A stretch of 64,000 nt of DNA from Brevipalpus yothersi (Eukaryota; Arthropoda; Arachnida; Trombidiformes; Tenuipalpidae). The stretch spans positions 62,001 through 126,000 of the forward strand of contig QZCP01000041.1 of the NCBI GenBank assembly GCA_003956705.1. Direction: 5' to 3'. The notes under the pieces are model-generated. The model had not been told where the DNA came from. It worked only from the letters and a program-made list of their open reading frames with translations, and did no database searches. The position numbers were made by a program, and so were the translations under genes. This document shows positions 1 to 13,166 of this stretch, in pieces. Every line of letters starts with the position of its first letter. The stretch's first letter is position 1.

Positions 1-2
1 TT

Positions 3-1170
3 AAGCATTATTTCTTCATGGACAAGGGCGATTTCATAGTTCTCTTCATGGATATAGCAGAAAATGAGCTTAAAAAGGATATTGACAGCATTGTGCCAAC
101 TCGATTGCAATCCTTACTGGAGCTTGCAGTTCGAACTAGTGCCATGAGTCAAGATCCTCATGCAGATCTCCTTGGGATCGATCTACTGCCAGACTCTGTT
201 TGCCATCAGTTATCACGAATTTTGGGCCATGGTGAGGAAGACACTGAATCAAATTTTTCTGATAGCACCAAAGGCTATGAAGCTTTAGCTCTTCGTTACA
301 AAGTAGAGTGGCCGCTATCTCTCATACTTAACCAAAGAAATATTGGCCGCTATCAAATGCTATTTAGACACCTTTTTTATTGCAAATATGTTGAGAGACA
401 GCTTGGGACTACTTGGAAGGATAGTAAAATCTCAAAGCATTTCGCTCTTAGAGCCATCAAAACTTATGCTGAGGCTTTTGGATTGAGGCAAAAAATGTTG
501 AATTTTGTTCAAAACTTGGAATACTATATGATGGTAGAAGTTATCGAGCCAAATTTCCATAACTTCATCCAGAAAGTGAAAGAAAAAGAAGGAAAAGTGA
601 ATAGCATTGATGATATGATCACAGAACATACCATTTTTATGGATGAATGCCTCCAAGATTGTATGTTGACTCAAAAGCGAGCTTTGAAGCTCATGGTCAG
701 ATTGTTGGATCTTTGTATGGAGTTTTCTGAGTTTATGCATGTAAGTAAAATAATGGAAACATAATGTAATGAAAACTCATTCAATCCCATGAAATTTTTT
801 CTTTCAAACAGAAAAATCACCAACTTGCTGCTCAATTTGAGCTTGAAGGTGCGAACGATATGCTCCTGAAAGCTCATGAATTCGAAACCATCACAGAGGA
901 GTGTGAAGAAAGAGACTCGGCATCAACTCTCAGCTTCGAAAAACGCATATCTAAGCTTCACGAAGATTTCAACGAAAATCTACAAGCTCTGCTGAAAGAA
1001 ATAGTCAATCAACAAAATGACCATTACACTGGAAAAATGTTACACATCTTGTATCGGTACGTAAGCTCTCCTTTCCAAGTTATCCATCTAATGATTTCTT
1101 TTCTTCTTTCAGGCTTGATTTTAACGAATACTACAGCAAAATAGCCGAAAATCGCTCTCGACCTACTTAA
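3..1170 (+). CDS. TUBGCP2: Gamma-tubulin complex component 2 (GCP2), C-terminal part
   Basis: This gene encodes a core subunit of the gamma-tubulin small complex, which nucleates microtubules at centrosomes. The gene enters from the left edge, so only about the last 345 residues are present. Exons are 3..740, 812..1056 and 1113..1170, with donors GTAAGT and GTACGT and acceptors AACAG and TTCAG. All phases agree, and the third exon supplies the family C-terminal LDFN-Y block before TAA. Diagnostic segments include HYFFMDKGDF, WPLSLILNQRNIGRYQMLFR and the MLNFVQNLEYYMM region of the GCP C-terminal (gamma-tubulin-binding) domain, which are close to animal GCP2 as I remember it. The ATG near base 18 is internal, because the frame stays open to the window edge. 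I see no lesion. The 3' UTR is not defined; an AATAAATAAA lies far downstream near 2342. Confidence 0.93.
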
Positions 1171-2476
1171 AAACTGGTGAGTTTGAATTAACTCGTACAT
1201 ATTTTGAGCTTCCAAATATCAATTATACAATTATATTTACTATTCAATAAGATTGATTGTTCAAAACATCTCCGAATTTTTTATCTTCAAAATATTATGT
1301 CCAAACAGAGAGCTAGAAAAGAGATCGCTGATACTAAATTAGAGCAACTTGATATCCCCATGAGGTATCATATCAATATGTTTGCCATCAAGCCAACCTT
1401 GATTTTTTGAAGAAAGTCTCCATGAAATAGTTCTCTTGATGGTTTCTTCTTTTGTCTCTTTATTCTGATTCTTATATTCATTGAGTACTGAGTGATCCTG
1501 TTTGAATCGCAAAAGAGCTCATATATTAGCAACTCTACACTCCAGATCAACTGTCGAGACGAGTTTTCGTGCTGTCAAAGCATTTAAATCATCCTTACCC
1601 TATCAAACTAGCCGAATTTTTAGTCAGACAGATAAATATGTCCGATTTCCCTCTTCATTCTGGAATTTACTTTCATAGCTGTTGCATACTATACCATCTG
1701 AAACATATTCGAGAGAATTCAAATGGATAAACATAAGCATATGCTTCTTGTTCTACTCGTTCAATCAACATCAATCGTACCTGCTCTGTTATCATTACCA
1801 AGTGCAACTCTTCAATTTTATCGTCATCTTTTTTCATGATCTTCAGAATTGACCGGAATTTTGGTAAATCGAGAAGAAAAGGAGAGAGAAAGTGAGAGTG
1901 AGTGAGCAAGAGTATGTAAGTGCGAGAGAGAGAGAGTTCCAGTGACCTAAATCATGATTTTTCTGCAAATTGAGGTAATAGTGCGACTTAAAAGACTCAC
2001 TTCACTTCCGTTTAATACATAAAATGAGCTCGATAAAATGAAAACAAGGAGAAGAAGAAGATAGCAGGTGGGACAATCCTGAGGCAAACTTTTGAAAATT
2101 TCGAGATTCCATGACCTTCTTCCAACTATTTTTTGTGTTTGTGGACAGCAAGTGGCATAACTCGATGGTTAGAGAATCAGCATGAGAGTGTAGACTATCA
2201 CCATTCTGTTATAAACACTCTTCATATCGATTAGCTTTTCGAAACTAAGTTCATGGATCTCCTCCTCCTACTGAATTGACATTCGAAAACGAAAACAACA
2301 ACAGTCCTTGATTACATCAGCCAGCTTTGTATTTTTTACTTTAATAAATAAAATTCATTTAGAAATAGGATAGAGTCAAGAAAAGTCAACTAGAAGTAGA
2401 GGAAAAATAGTTAACAAAGACAAGAAAAGTCAAGCTTAAGGTTGAAGAAGAATTGTGAACCGCTTTCGGTCCATTG
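1171..2476. other. Intergenic, GCP2 3' flank to FAR 3' flank (convergent)
   Basis: I see no supported gene here. Open frames are short and begin with non-ATG codons. A plus-strand AATAAATAAA near 2342 could be a late polyadenylation signal for the upstream gene. A short GA-rich patch lies near 1923-1935. Confidence 0.5.
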
Positions 2477-5335
2477 TCAATTTGGTCCCGTAATTCTAAA
2501 AACATTGCACAGTAACGATCTGGATAGATGGATAAACGATTGCCACATCAAATGGGCTGTTTGATTTCGTCGAAGAAATAGGTACCAAAAACTTAAAATT
2601 AAGAAGATATCCTTTAGTCTTTCATAGTAATATAACCTAAGAAATGAGAAAGCAAATAAATATTATTCGATCACAAGTTGTAAAGTGAAGAAAAAAAAGA
2701 AAAAATCGTGAAAATTTCTCCTTGAAACTATTAAAATAAAGTTCAAAATTTACCGTCGTAAACTTTTGTGAGCCTGTGGCAGAGTTTTATCTTCCTCTTT
2801 TAACACATATCTTCTCGTTCCAATAACGTAGTCCTCCCAATAACTTGGCCAATCAAGGTCACGAATATCGAAGTTAAATAACTATTGGAAGAAGAAAGGA
2901 GAGAGAAAGAGAGAGATAAATAACAGGTCAATTTAAAAGAACCATAATCAAAAGTCAATAAAAATCATCGTCACAATTGTTTAAGAGATGATTTAGTGTG
3001 ATTCGGAAGGTTTCATTCGTTAGCATTCGGATAGAAATATCAGCTCCTTAAGAATGAGGAGATAAAGAATGAAGAGAAAGCAAAAGAACAAGATGACCCT
3101 TGGACATGAATTAAACCTACATGCTTGTCTGGACCTTCCAGCTGGTCACAGAGCATTAAAACGTTGTTAACCTTGAAACGCCACTGGTACATTGTGAAAA
3201 AGTCGAGAGCCTTGATGGCTTTATGAAGTTTGGCATACATTTTCACAACACTAGATGAAAAAAGGAGAAAATTAGGGGAGAAAAAATGAGTAAAACACAT
3301 AAATTCAGTTTATAATTGGAGGAGAATAATTTTCATGTCAATTTCGATTGAGTGGAGGCCAGAGAGATGTAGATGCAATGAATTATACTCCGAAAGAGAA
3401 TTGAAATGACAGAGAAGTGTTACAAGTGAAATGAAATGAATAAGATAAAATGAAAGGTATACTTACGACCGACTCTTTCGACCAAACAAAGCAGAAATGT
3501 TGTCCAAGATGTGAGCCAGTAAATGATGCTCAAAAAATAAACATATATCGTTAGCGAGTTTGCTGGTCTTGAAAGTGCCTCCAGGATAACGGTACCCTTC
3601 AACACTCGGATACTTGAGTAGAATCGGAAATGCAACTCGCTCAATTTCACCCCATGTTATCGGATTGAGTAGACCTGATGTGCAATTGTAAATCAGTATA
3701 TCGTTCTGTCGACCCTGTTGTCGAGTTGCTGTGTACCAAGCAACAGTGATCATAAGATTAATTACCGTATCAACGGGAATCAAATCTGCTGTTGCATTTG
3801 GATTAAATAACATGGTCCGCAGAAAACCTTTGCTACTGGCCAATATGAGACCGGTTGGTCCATTTAAATTGTCAATCCAACCTCTGCATGGTTCCTTCCA
3901 AGCAGCGGTCACAATTGATGGACGAACTATAGCCACCGGTAAACTGCCACATTCTTCTGATAAAAGATTTTCTGCCAATGCTTTGGTATATGTGTAGGTA
4001 TTGGGACGGTCGCCGATCAACTTTGGAGTCATCTCATTGATAATTTCATCATCCATCCATTCCATGGAATCTATAATCTGCTGCGGCTTGATAGGGCAAG
4101 CATATAGAACTTCATCAACTTCGAAGCGATTACAATTTGCATATGCTGTTGACACGTGAATGAGCGCCTGATATTAATGAAAGTGAAAAATGTAAAGAGA
4201 TAATTTTTCAATCATTTGTATTGTACAAGTTCGGTGAATGATTCATTGTAAGCTGAACGATGCACTAACTTTCAAATTTTCCATTTTACGACACAAGTCT
4301 ATGACTCTTCTGGTACCCAATAGATTGAATTCAACAGATGCCCTGCAAAAGAAGTCGGTAAATTTGAATTAAAATTTTAAATAGAATGAACCTGTTTTTC
4401 TTGTCCAATTCAAGGTGAAAAGCGATAAATAAAATTTATTCTATCGTTAGCTCTTGGATTTTTTTTGTAATCTCTGGAAGCTAAAAAGCAATATCAGTAT
4501 CTAGGTTAGTTAGTCAATCTTGAGTGTTCAGAATAAAAATAGGAGGCTGGAGGAATAATCGAAATAAAATCATGGACAAATTTTTCCGGAAAAAATACTT
4601 AAAAAAATTATAAGAGAGAATGTTGATAATTCGATCACTTTGAGGAGGTGCCTAATCTCATTTTATGGAGCATTCAATTAGGACGGAAGCAAGATTTGAA
4701 TTAATCAAGAGAAAAAAAATTATCTATGAATGAATGAATCACATCCGCTCATTTGCATTTGATTCTTCTTAAAACTTACCTTAGAGGTTCATCAAATTTA
4801 ACGGTCGCTGCACAATGAAAAACGACTGAAACCTCTTTGACAAGAGTTTTCACATCGGTTTCTGAGAGTCCTAGGCCTTTCTCTGTAATATCTCCGGAAA
4901 CTGCGATAACTTTATTCAAAACTCTAGGATTTTCTTCCTTAAGTCGATCGAAAATCTAGACAAAATATGAAGACAAAAGCAAAGTTTAGAGAGAATAAAA
5001 AAGTGATCCACAAAAGATGGAACTCACTTTAATGTCGAGCAATTCCTCCAATCTTTGTCGAGCATTCAGACCCTTCTTATTTCTAAGAAGAACATATATA
5101 TTTCGAACTCCAGAGCATGTACGGAGCAGCTTTTCGACCAAAACCTGGTTGGAATGGACAACAACAATTCAAATATGTAAATGTTAGGCATTAGTTTTGA
5201 AAGATGAACATATCCTCCAGTTGCTGGAGAACTCACTTTGCCCATAAATCCACTGCCACCGGTGATGAAGACACTCCGATCACGGAAAAAAGAAACAATC
5301 TGGGAATTTTTTTGTTCCTCTGTTTCGTCGGCCAT
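2477..5335 (-). CDS. Fatty acyl-CoA reductase (alcohol-forming)
   Basis: This enzyme reduces fatty acyl-CoA to fatty alcohol with NADPH, for wax, cuticular lipid or ether-lipid synthesis. Family members sit in the ER or peroxisome membrane. Eight exons on the minus strand, in transcript order, are 5237..5335, 5028..5144, 4780..4955, 4270..4342, 3467..4167, 3121..3250, 2754..2881 and 2477..2636. Together they give 527 aa, the usual family length, and every phase agrees. The start is the ATG at 5335 (MADETEEQ). Visible motifs are the Rossmann loop TGGSGFMGK (about residues 25-33), VFHCAATVKFDEPLR, HVSTAYANCNR and the active-site YTYTKALAE (YxxxK). The Sterile/FAR_C region includes RLHKAIK-like MYAKLHKAIKALDFF. 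The last exon encodes a hydrophobic segment and a basic tail resembling the FAR1 C-terminus. The assignment to FAR is firm. The particular FAR paralog and chain-length preference cannot be read. Confidence 0.95.
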
Positions 5336-5827
5336 TGTTGATTGAATGTTGTACAAACACTCACACCTAACTGTTGCTGAATGGATGGAAATTTATTGCT
5401 TGACCAATAATAATAAGGATGAAGGCTTTGTAGATAGTTTCGAACAAAAAATGGCACTTGATGATGAAAAGCAACAAGGTGAAAGTCGTATTCCGTCAAT
5501 GTGTCAACTTTGGTCAATTTGCTGTCAAAGATGATCAATAAAAAAGATGTATGTTACAAAATTAAGGAGATGAGAAAACAAATTGGTCGAAAAATGTTCG
5601 CTCTGATGATTTGTGAATTATGGCGATCATAGTGTTGAAGATTTGCTGGTCAAAGTTTTCATTTCGATTTTCAATGGACGTTGATGGTGGTATTGGTGGT
5701 GATGGCGGTGATCAAGGATGGTCATGAAGAAAGAATACAAGTTCAAATCGAATCGAAGAAATCGGAAGTAAGTATTCACACGAGTATGTAAGTATGTAAG
5801 TGACCGAGAAAGATGTAGAGGGAGAGG

Positions 5828-5848
5828 GAGAGAGAGAGAGAGAGAGAA
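5828..5848. repeat. (GA)n microsatellite
   Basis: A short, pure GA dinucleotide run sits within a longer purine-rich stretch (about 5817-5890). Confidence 0.9.
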
Positions 5849-6471
5849 AAGATGGTTTAGAGGTAAAGAGCGAGTGAGTTGAGAGAGAGAATTGAGAATG
5901 ATTTTGGGGACACTCAAAGGAGCGGGGGTCGAAGTGAAGAAAAGATAAAAAACGGTACATTTCATGGGAATTTGAATTTGAACATAAGTAGGCTTGGGGA
6001 GAGAAGGAGCAAGAGAGAGAGAGAGAAAGCAGCTCAACTCATTGATCTTTCGAGTCTACTCGAAAATGACCTCAATGGACACACCTCGAGTATGTTTAAC
6101 TTCCTGGTGGCAGTGATGGAGATCGAAGTTCGGGAAAGAGAGAACGCAAATCCTCGGGCGTCCACTCTCGTATCATGATCACCAGAACATTATCAGTATG
6201 GTAGATTAATTCAGTGGATTAGATTGACGATTTAGAATGTGAAAGAATATGAAAGAAAATATTTGTGTGAGGGAGATTGGCGGGTTGAGAATGAGGAGGA
6301 GGAGGCAGTGAGAAGAGGAGTGAAAAATGGTAAGAGAGAAACTACTTCCGATTCGACCATAACGTTCTCTCCTCCTCCATCTTCCTAATCTTTCAGCCAA
6401 TTCCACTTTTGCAAGCCTGTCCGAGCGATCATCCGATGCAGATCACTTTCTCTCTCGAGAAGGAAGCAGCT

Positions 6472-6479
<8 letters not shown>

Positions 6480-6533
<54 letters not shown>
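6480..6533. repeat. (TC)27 microsatellite, left arm of inverted pair
   Basis: This is an uninterrupted TC run of about 54 nt. It is the reverse complement of the GA run at 6645-6702, 111 nt away, so the two form a long perfect inverted repeat. Confidence 0.95.
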
Positions 6534-6538
<5 letters not shown>

Positions 6539-6641
6539 ATCCAACTAGCAGTCCTGATAACATGATTAACTAATTTTCCATTAACAAGAGGAGGTTGATT
6601 CTTGCCACAAATTTCTCTCTCCTTGAAAGAGAAAGCGAGCG

Positions 6642-6644
<3 letters not shown>

Positions 6645-6702
<58 letters not shown>
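6645..6702. repeat. (GA)29 microsatellite, right arm of inverted pair
   Basis: This is an uninterrupted GA run of about 58 nt, preceded by a short GAGC tetranucleotide stretch. It pairs with the TC run at 6480-6533. Confidence 0.95.
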
Positions 6703-6708
<6 letters not shown>

Positions 6709-9700
6709 TCAAGTAATTTAGGCAGTCCTCATTGCCATTCAAGTAACCTTAACCGTGCCACTTCAATTCACTTTTTTCAACCTCTAACCCGTGGAATGGT
6801 CATTACGAATGATGTTGATGATCTTCAGACGAGCACTTCATCTACATCATACATCGCGCTCAGATTTACATCACGAATTGATGAAGGGTAGACAGACAAA
6901 GAAGGTGATAATTGTTTGCTTGCGGCTAGAAACAATATAAAACTTACTCTACACCTCATGTTTGGATTCGAATGGAGAAGAAGATGGAGAGAAATGGAAA
7001 AAAGTCGATCCCAGAAAAGATCGAAGTTTACAAATTTTTTGCTACAAAACTCATCGATTGAATCATCTGAAAGACTAATTTGTCGATATGTAAACGATTT
7101 ACTACTAGAGAGAGGCAGGAAAAGACAAGCCACCCACAGACTGTCAATATTAGTTCGAGAAAGGAAGTTGATTAGGTATTGATGACTTCGAGATGAAGTT
7201 TCAACAATCATTACAAGTTTCTTTTATCGTTGACTTTACAACTTATACAATGTAATTATAGCAAACAGACGCTTGCTGTATTTGTCAGAAAAATCCACGA
7301 TCACCATCATGACTCCATCCATGTCTGACGAGCCTATGCTCGAGTATGGATGACAATCAACACTACTCTCCTTTACAGAAAATTTCTCGGAATTACCAAT
7401 TGTAATAATCATAAAATTATCTTTCATAAAATTGAAGAGGAGATTCGTAGAGAAAGCAGAAAAATTTTGAAGCTGCTCTATACTGGGAGACCGGTGTGGA
7501 AATTTAAACATGCATTCCATGCAATCAACTAACTCTTCCCTTAAAGTATATGGAACGAGTGAATGGCTCAAGCAGTGTGATCTGCAGAACTCAGCTAAAC
7601 TGTAATTTTACAGGAAAATAGAATGGTGTTTACACCAGATTACTCAATGAACCATCAAAGAATCTCGCAATGATGGCTCCTGACTTGTGGATCCCTGAAA
7701 GTGTTCTAAGATAAGAATCATGAAAAATCAGTTGATAAGTCTCTTGATAATAATGTTATCTTTTCTACCCGTCAGCCTTTTCCTCTTCTCGAATGTGTGG
7801 ATGGAAAGAAAAAACGAAAAAAGAGAGAGAGAGACTGAAAATGGGGATAAAATGAAAGTTTCAAAGTGAAAAAATGGGAAAATTCGATGAATTAGCGAAT
7901 ATTAGGAACATTTTCGTCTGAACTTTCCTTGATCCTCCAAAAAGTCAATGCTAAATCTATCATGATCAAATCTATGCGAATCTAGTTCATGCTCACTCAG
8001 ACTGTTGATGAGGACTTTGTTTGATCATGCTGTATCAACTAATTTACGAAACACCTCTTTCATTGAGCAATCTAGTGATTGAAGATACAACAAAGTAACT
8101 GATTTGACAATTAAAGGTGAAGGAAATGAGTCCTCGAGATATGAAGAGAATCGATATGAGCAATATTGGGGTTTGAGCTTGTGACAAGGATCAAATGATG
8201 AATACCACAGCGTATGAATAATCTAACTGGTGATATCATTGTCTTTGATATGATGAGGTTGGGAAAGATATTCATAGACAGCTTTAACCCATCCATTCGT
8301 CTCTCTTCTCCCTTCCTCAAATCTGTGTTCCAGGAATCTGAATTGGGATTTTGTTAGGCTTCTTTACGTTGCACACGGTTGCTCATCTCATCTTCGAATT
8401 CGAATTATTCTCTCAAGAACATATCTACTACTGAATAGCACACACATGTTAGCATTCATATCATTCTGAATTAGAATCGAATATGAATCCAAAAAGTACC
8501 TACCTATTAAGATGGATCTTCAATGGCAAAAGATCACCAATCTGATTGATGAGTCGAATAGTGATGATGGGCGTTGATTCATCCCATGCGAAAAACGAGA
8601 ACAAGCAAGAACGAAAAGTCGTGACTTACTGGTCACACTGTGAAATCAAGTAAGTCCTCAGAATATCAATATTAAACGGGAACAAAAAAATCAATCCATC
8701 GTCGTCTCAATGACCATATTATCTCCCATGTATCCTTGTAACGGTATAAATGTGTGTAGATCTAAGGAGCACCCCTTAGAGAAAGAGAGATTGTGAAACC
8801 GGCACATACATCAATCCAAATATTGAACCAGACAATCAAAAGAGAATTTTCTTCGATAAACTCGACGTACCCAACATACTTGTATCGAGTTGAATTGTAT
8901 ATGTGTGAGTAAAAGAGAGTAAAAGAGGGAGAGAGAGAAAGAGAGATGAAGAGAGATGAAGAGAGAGAAGGGAGAAGAGGAGAGAGTTTCAGAGGGAGAG
9001 ATACAGTAATGATGAGATTGCCTCTGCTTCTGTCTGATTCAATACCTTACTAGACTTCATTACATTGAATTGTTCTGAACAAACTCAGATCCACCTGAAT
9101 TGATAAACTCAAGTCATAATGTCACTTTACAGTTCTTTACTCTCGATTTCAATTTGTTATTTAGATTTGCAATCCTATAACAAGAGAGAGGAAAACACTT
9201 ACATAGAAAAGATTATTCGGTCTCTAGCATCGAAGGTAACGGTACTTCTCATCATAACTTATTGACTTGATGCGCTGTTCGATCGAATTTACTAACTGCC
9301 AAGATATCGGCTATTGGATTGAGTCGTTTTGTCCAAAGTTAGTCCTTAAAAGGTGACAACAAATGATGGAGGCTTTCTTATCGATGTTGACGCTCTACTT
9401 CCGCTCATATCCTGCAGATTTAGTTCAATGCTGGACTCATTCATGTCACACGAAATTGGGACAAATTACTTCATCTGATACCAATACACGATTTGCATTT
9501 GAAGAAAAGAATGTTCTCTGTTTCGAATTTTGTACCTGATTTTTCTACTTCTTAAGTTGTCAATAAGATTTTTTAGCTGGGAGATTTGAAACTGATTGCT
9601 CCTTATAAACAGGGTCATGATGAACGTAATTGCGAAGGAATACCAAAACATATCAACACGTTTGTTCACGTCGATAAATTTGGCGGGTAATTACTTACTC

Positions 9701-10045
9701 TGGACTCCTTCATGATCATGCCGAATTCTGAGATAGAATCTTCAAAACTTTCGACATCATAGAGTTGCTATCAGAGAGATCGATGTGCTGAAAACTGATC
9801 TCAGTTACTCTGTTGACTCTGTTCAAGATTGTCCCACTCTCCAAAACGCAATGAAGCAGCTTGATGATGAATTGATTCCTTTTCCATTCAGCATTGAAGA
9901 GTAATAAGATAAATCCCGAAAAACTTGTCATGAATCAGCTTTTCATATCGCTTTATAAATAATTTTTTGAAAAAATCGCTATAAAAAAATCAAAAATATG
10001 GAAAAAAGTAGGGAGAAATAGTGCCTCTGGAAACAAAATCGTTTT

Positions 10046-13000
10046 TCAGAAACCTTTTCGATGTGGCTTGGGTGAAATCAAAAGTCTAACAGGTTTACAA
10101 AGTTCTATCATTAAACTCTCTTCAGGTTTTGCTTTACCCGAACCAAAGCGTGATGCCCAAGTTTGGGATATTCCAACAGAAGAAGAGATGTCACGAAAAT
10201 CTGCTACTATGCTGATACAGATGTAGCATGGCTCCGTCCATGCCCCATGGGTGGGAGTGATACTGGTCAAAAGTCGGTAACTACGAATTTCTTGGTCGCT
10301 TTGTTCCCGATCAAGCAAACGAAAATCAGACAGTCGAGGTGGTGTGAACTCGTTCTGTTGATCTGGATAATGAGTCTTGGAATAAAATCGAAATTAGACA
10401 AGTCAAAACTACAAATTTTCTTGAATGGTTACCTTCACTCGTATAATTTTGAGATTTTTTATGTTGTTTACAATAGCATCGAGTTTAACAGTAAGGGGGA
10501 GACCAGCAGTAAATTTCAGAGGAGTATCAGATAGACCAGTTGGCTCACTTATTTGAGCAGTTGTTTTTCGTAGATTGCTTAAGCTACCAACAGTTTCTTC
10601 GGAAACCAGCTGAGTCTAATGGGAAAACAAGTTGAAAAAAACAGTGAAGGAGAGCAACAGTAGAGATAAACAAGATTGACTTACGAGATCTGCAGCTTGT
10701 ATAAGAAGTGTTTGAGAGGACAAAAATAAAGGTTGAAGAGCTCTGGCTACTGTTCCAGGCTTGGGAGAATTCAATTGGCTGATTTCCGAAATTATTTCTT
10801 TGGTCAAAGAATCTGGAGAGATATCATCTGATTTCAAATGAGATTTAAGAATCAAAAGCTCCTCCAAGAAAGCATCACATAATCCGAGAGCAGAGGCGTT
10901 GCTACCGTGAATCACAGCTATCAACTGAAGAGCCAAAGCCTTCACTCGTGTTTGATGGATTAAGGCAAGATGATGAGGATGAAGACCATGGAATTGATGC
11001 ATGAGACAGAAAGTTGTGTGAAGAATTTGTTGCAGAGACGACCTAAAAGAGTTTGACTGGAGAGGTGATAAAAGGAAGGCATTCATCCAGTTGTTATTGG
11101 ATAAAATCTGGTAGAAATAACAAAAATTAATAAAAGGGTTCAAAAAATTATTTTGAGACATTACCTTCCTGAGGGACATCTGACAAACTAAATACTGTCT
11201 CAAAAAGTCTGAAGCGTATGACATGGACGGTTCTATCTCTCCAAACCTCTTGAGATCTCTGAGGAGAAATTGTGATCAGTGTAATGTATATTTCATCAGA
11301 TTGCTTTTACCTCATGGATAGTTCTATCACAGAAGTTTGTGTGTCAATGGATACCCTTGAAGAGTGCATAACATTACGTATTCGTTCAAAGATGGCTGAT
11401 AAAAACCTCATTGCAGGCTCTGAAGTTTGTCCAGTAGGTTGACTAGATAAATCGGCCAACTCGAAACCAGAATTTAAGTTAGGAATGTTTGGAACGAGAT
11501 CGGGATAAGAATAGCGAAGATATGAATAGTGTCTGATGGTATGATTTTGGAAAAATTTGGTGATGCCTGAGCATGTCAATGCTGCGTTGAAAATTAATAT
11601 CAGAACAGAAATATACCCATCGTCCTCCAATGATGGCTCAGGCAGCTCTAGAAATGGATGGATCATCAAAAGCTCAGGTGCGAGGGGTTGAGCAAGTGGT
11701 GCGTGGTTCAACCCTAGCTTCTTGAAACATTTCCATAAAGATGTTTTATCTTCAGGATAACGTCGAAGATTCTCTAAAAGTTTGTCAGTACAAGCTTTCA
11801 GGGCATATTGAGATGATAATTGACAATTTCCAAGCATATCATGGAGAGCTTCTCGAATATCAGAAGAGGTATCCTCAAGAGCACCAAGAACTATGTCTAC
11901 TTGGTCTTCGCGTAATATGATTGCTTTTTCACTTATTTTGGTAAGACACTGAATGGCTTTCAGTCGAATATTTTCTATCTCATCATTGAACATGTCTACA
12001 ATGAAATCTAGAGAGTATTCCGCAAATGAGGGAAAACAGAGAGCGAGTTTGCAAATTGACTCTAGAGATGCCATTCTCACTTCGGAAAATTCGTCCTCCA
12101 ATCCTTGAACGAAAGCTCCACATGCACCAATCTCCATAAGGTTGATACAATCAGGATCAATTTCTTCCATAGGAGCATCATTAGCCCATTTCTTACCACT
12201 CGACCATTCACCCGATTTGTAACTTTCTCTACTTCTTTCATGGGCTGATCGTTTTTTCTAAATGGAAGAATTAGAATGACATTAGTCAATTGCCATAGTT
12301 GGACAAGCAATGTCAGTGAGAAACCAACCCTCAAATTGGACATTAATTTTTTGTCCAATGTTTGTTCAAGAAAATCTGGTGACACATCTGTAAATTCGCC
12401 CAAAAGACATGCTGCATGTGTTCGAACTTTGATGGATAAATCATTCATCATTGAGCATATTTTGGCGAATGCATCATCGACTAAACAGATTTGATCTTCA
12501 CCACCGCTAACGCAAACAAGTCTGGAAAAAATGACAAGAAAAATGAGAAATTTGAACAGTTAAGCAAAGTTACACGACTTACACATCGCCAAAATTTTGC
12601 CTAAGGACATTCAAAAGTTTAATAGAAGCTATTCGACACTCTTCATAATCATCTGTAAGCGCTTCACAAAATTCAGTGTAGAAACTGATGTCCAATTTGA
12701 CACCACGTTGATGTAGTACCATTATGGCATTAAGGGCAGCAACTCGAACATTAGGATCAAAATGATGACTATATTCACGAAAAATTTTCATAATATTTAT
12801 TGTTTCACTTTGCATTTCGCTTGTCAATGGAGTTACTGAGGAGGCAACAGTCCCAGAACTTGTACCACCTTTGATTGTCCCAGAATTTGAGGTCGTAATC
12901 CCATCGCCAGTCACATCGCTTCCCGAGGTTGCAACCGGAGCAAGACGTGCCAAAAGTGATAACGATGGACACTTAATTTTGGTACTACTACGAGTCAACA

Positions 13001-13166
13001 GTAGATGTTTACAAGCGTTGATAAGCTGTAAAGTGATGTTCCAATTATTGAGAATAGAAAAACAGGCAATCTTGTTCTGCAATGATATCAACAAGTCGGC
13101 AACCATCAATCGATCCTTGCCACTAGCCAGCATCGGTAGTATGGCTTCAATTTCCGCTTGAGCCAT
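10046..13166 (-). CDS. INTS4: Integrator complex subunit 4
   Basis: INTS4 is a HEAT-repeat scaffold of the Integrator complex and part of the cleavage module with INTS9/INTS11, which processes snRNAs and attenuates nascent transcripts in the nucleus. Seven minus-strand exons are 12583..13166, 12329..12521, 11311..12257, 11165..11258, 10685..11107, 10433..10615 and 10046..10375. They give 917 aa with all phases consistent (the human protein is about 960 aa). Diagnostic segments are DFLEQTLDKKLMS, the basic AHER-SGEW-SGKKW stretch across the exon 2/3 junction, the GACGAFVQGLEDE block, DFIVDMFNDEIENIRLKAIQ and LREDQVDIVLGALEDTS. At the C-terminus are HGAWTEPCYICISI and CKPVRLLISPKPHRKGF. The start at 13166 has an in-frame TGA just upstream and begins about 110 residues into the human alignment, so the N-terminus is short. 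Introns are 52-71 bp. Confidence 0.95.

Larger units (their letters stand above)
5336..10045. other. Gene-poor intergenic region rich in GA/CT tracts
   Basis: This is 4.7 kb between the 5' end of the FAR gene and the 3' end of INTS4. I found no conserved protein on either strand. The open frames are short, mostly start at non-ATG codons, or are products of GA/CT low-complexity DNA. Promoter elements for the FAR gene presumably lie just above 5335. GA-rich patches occur near 5828-5848, 6645-6702 and 8920-9000. Confidence 0.55.

Noticed and set aside
5627..7211. Several 60-136 codon ORFs on both strands
   Set aside because: They are translations of GA/CT low-complexity DNA, often without ATG, and show no family features.
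10163..10534. Plus-strand ORF of 123 codons
   Set aside because: It lies opposite the last INTS4 exons, which have strong family matches, so it is a shadow.
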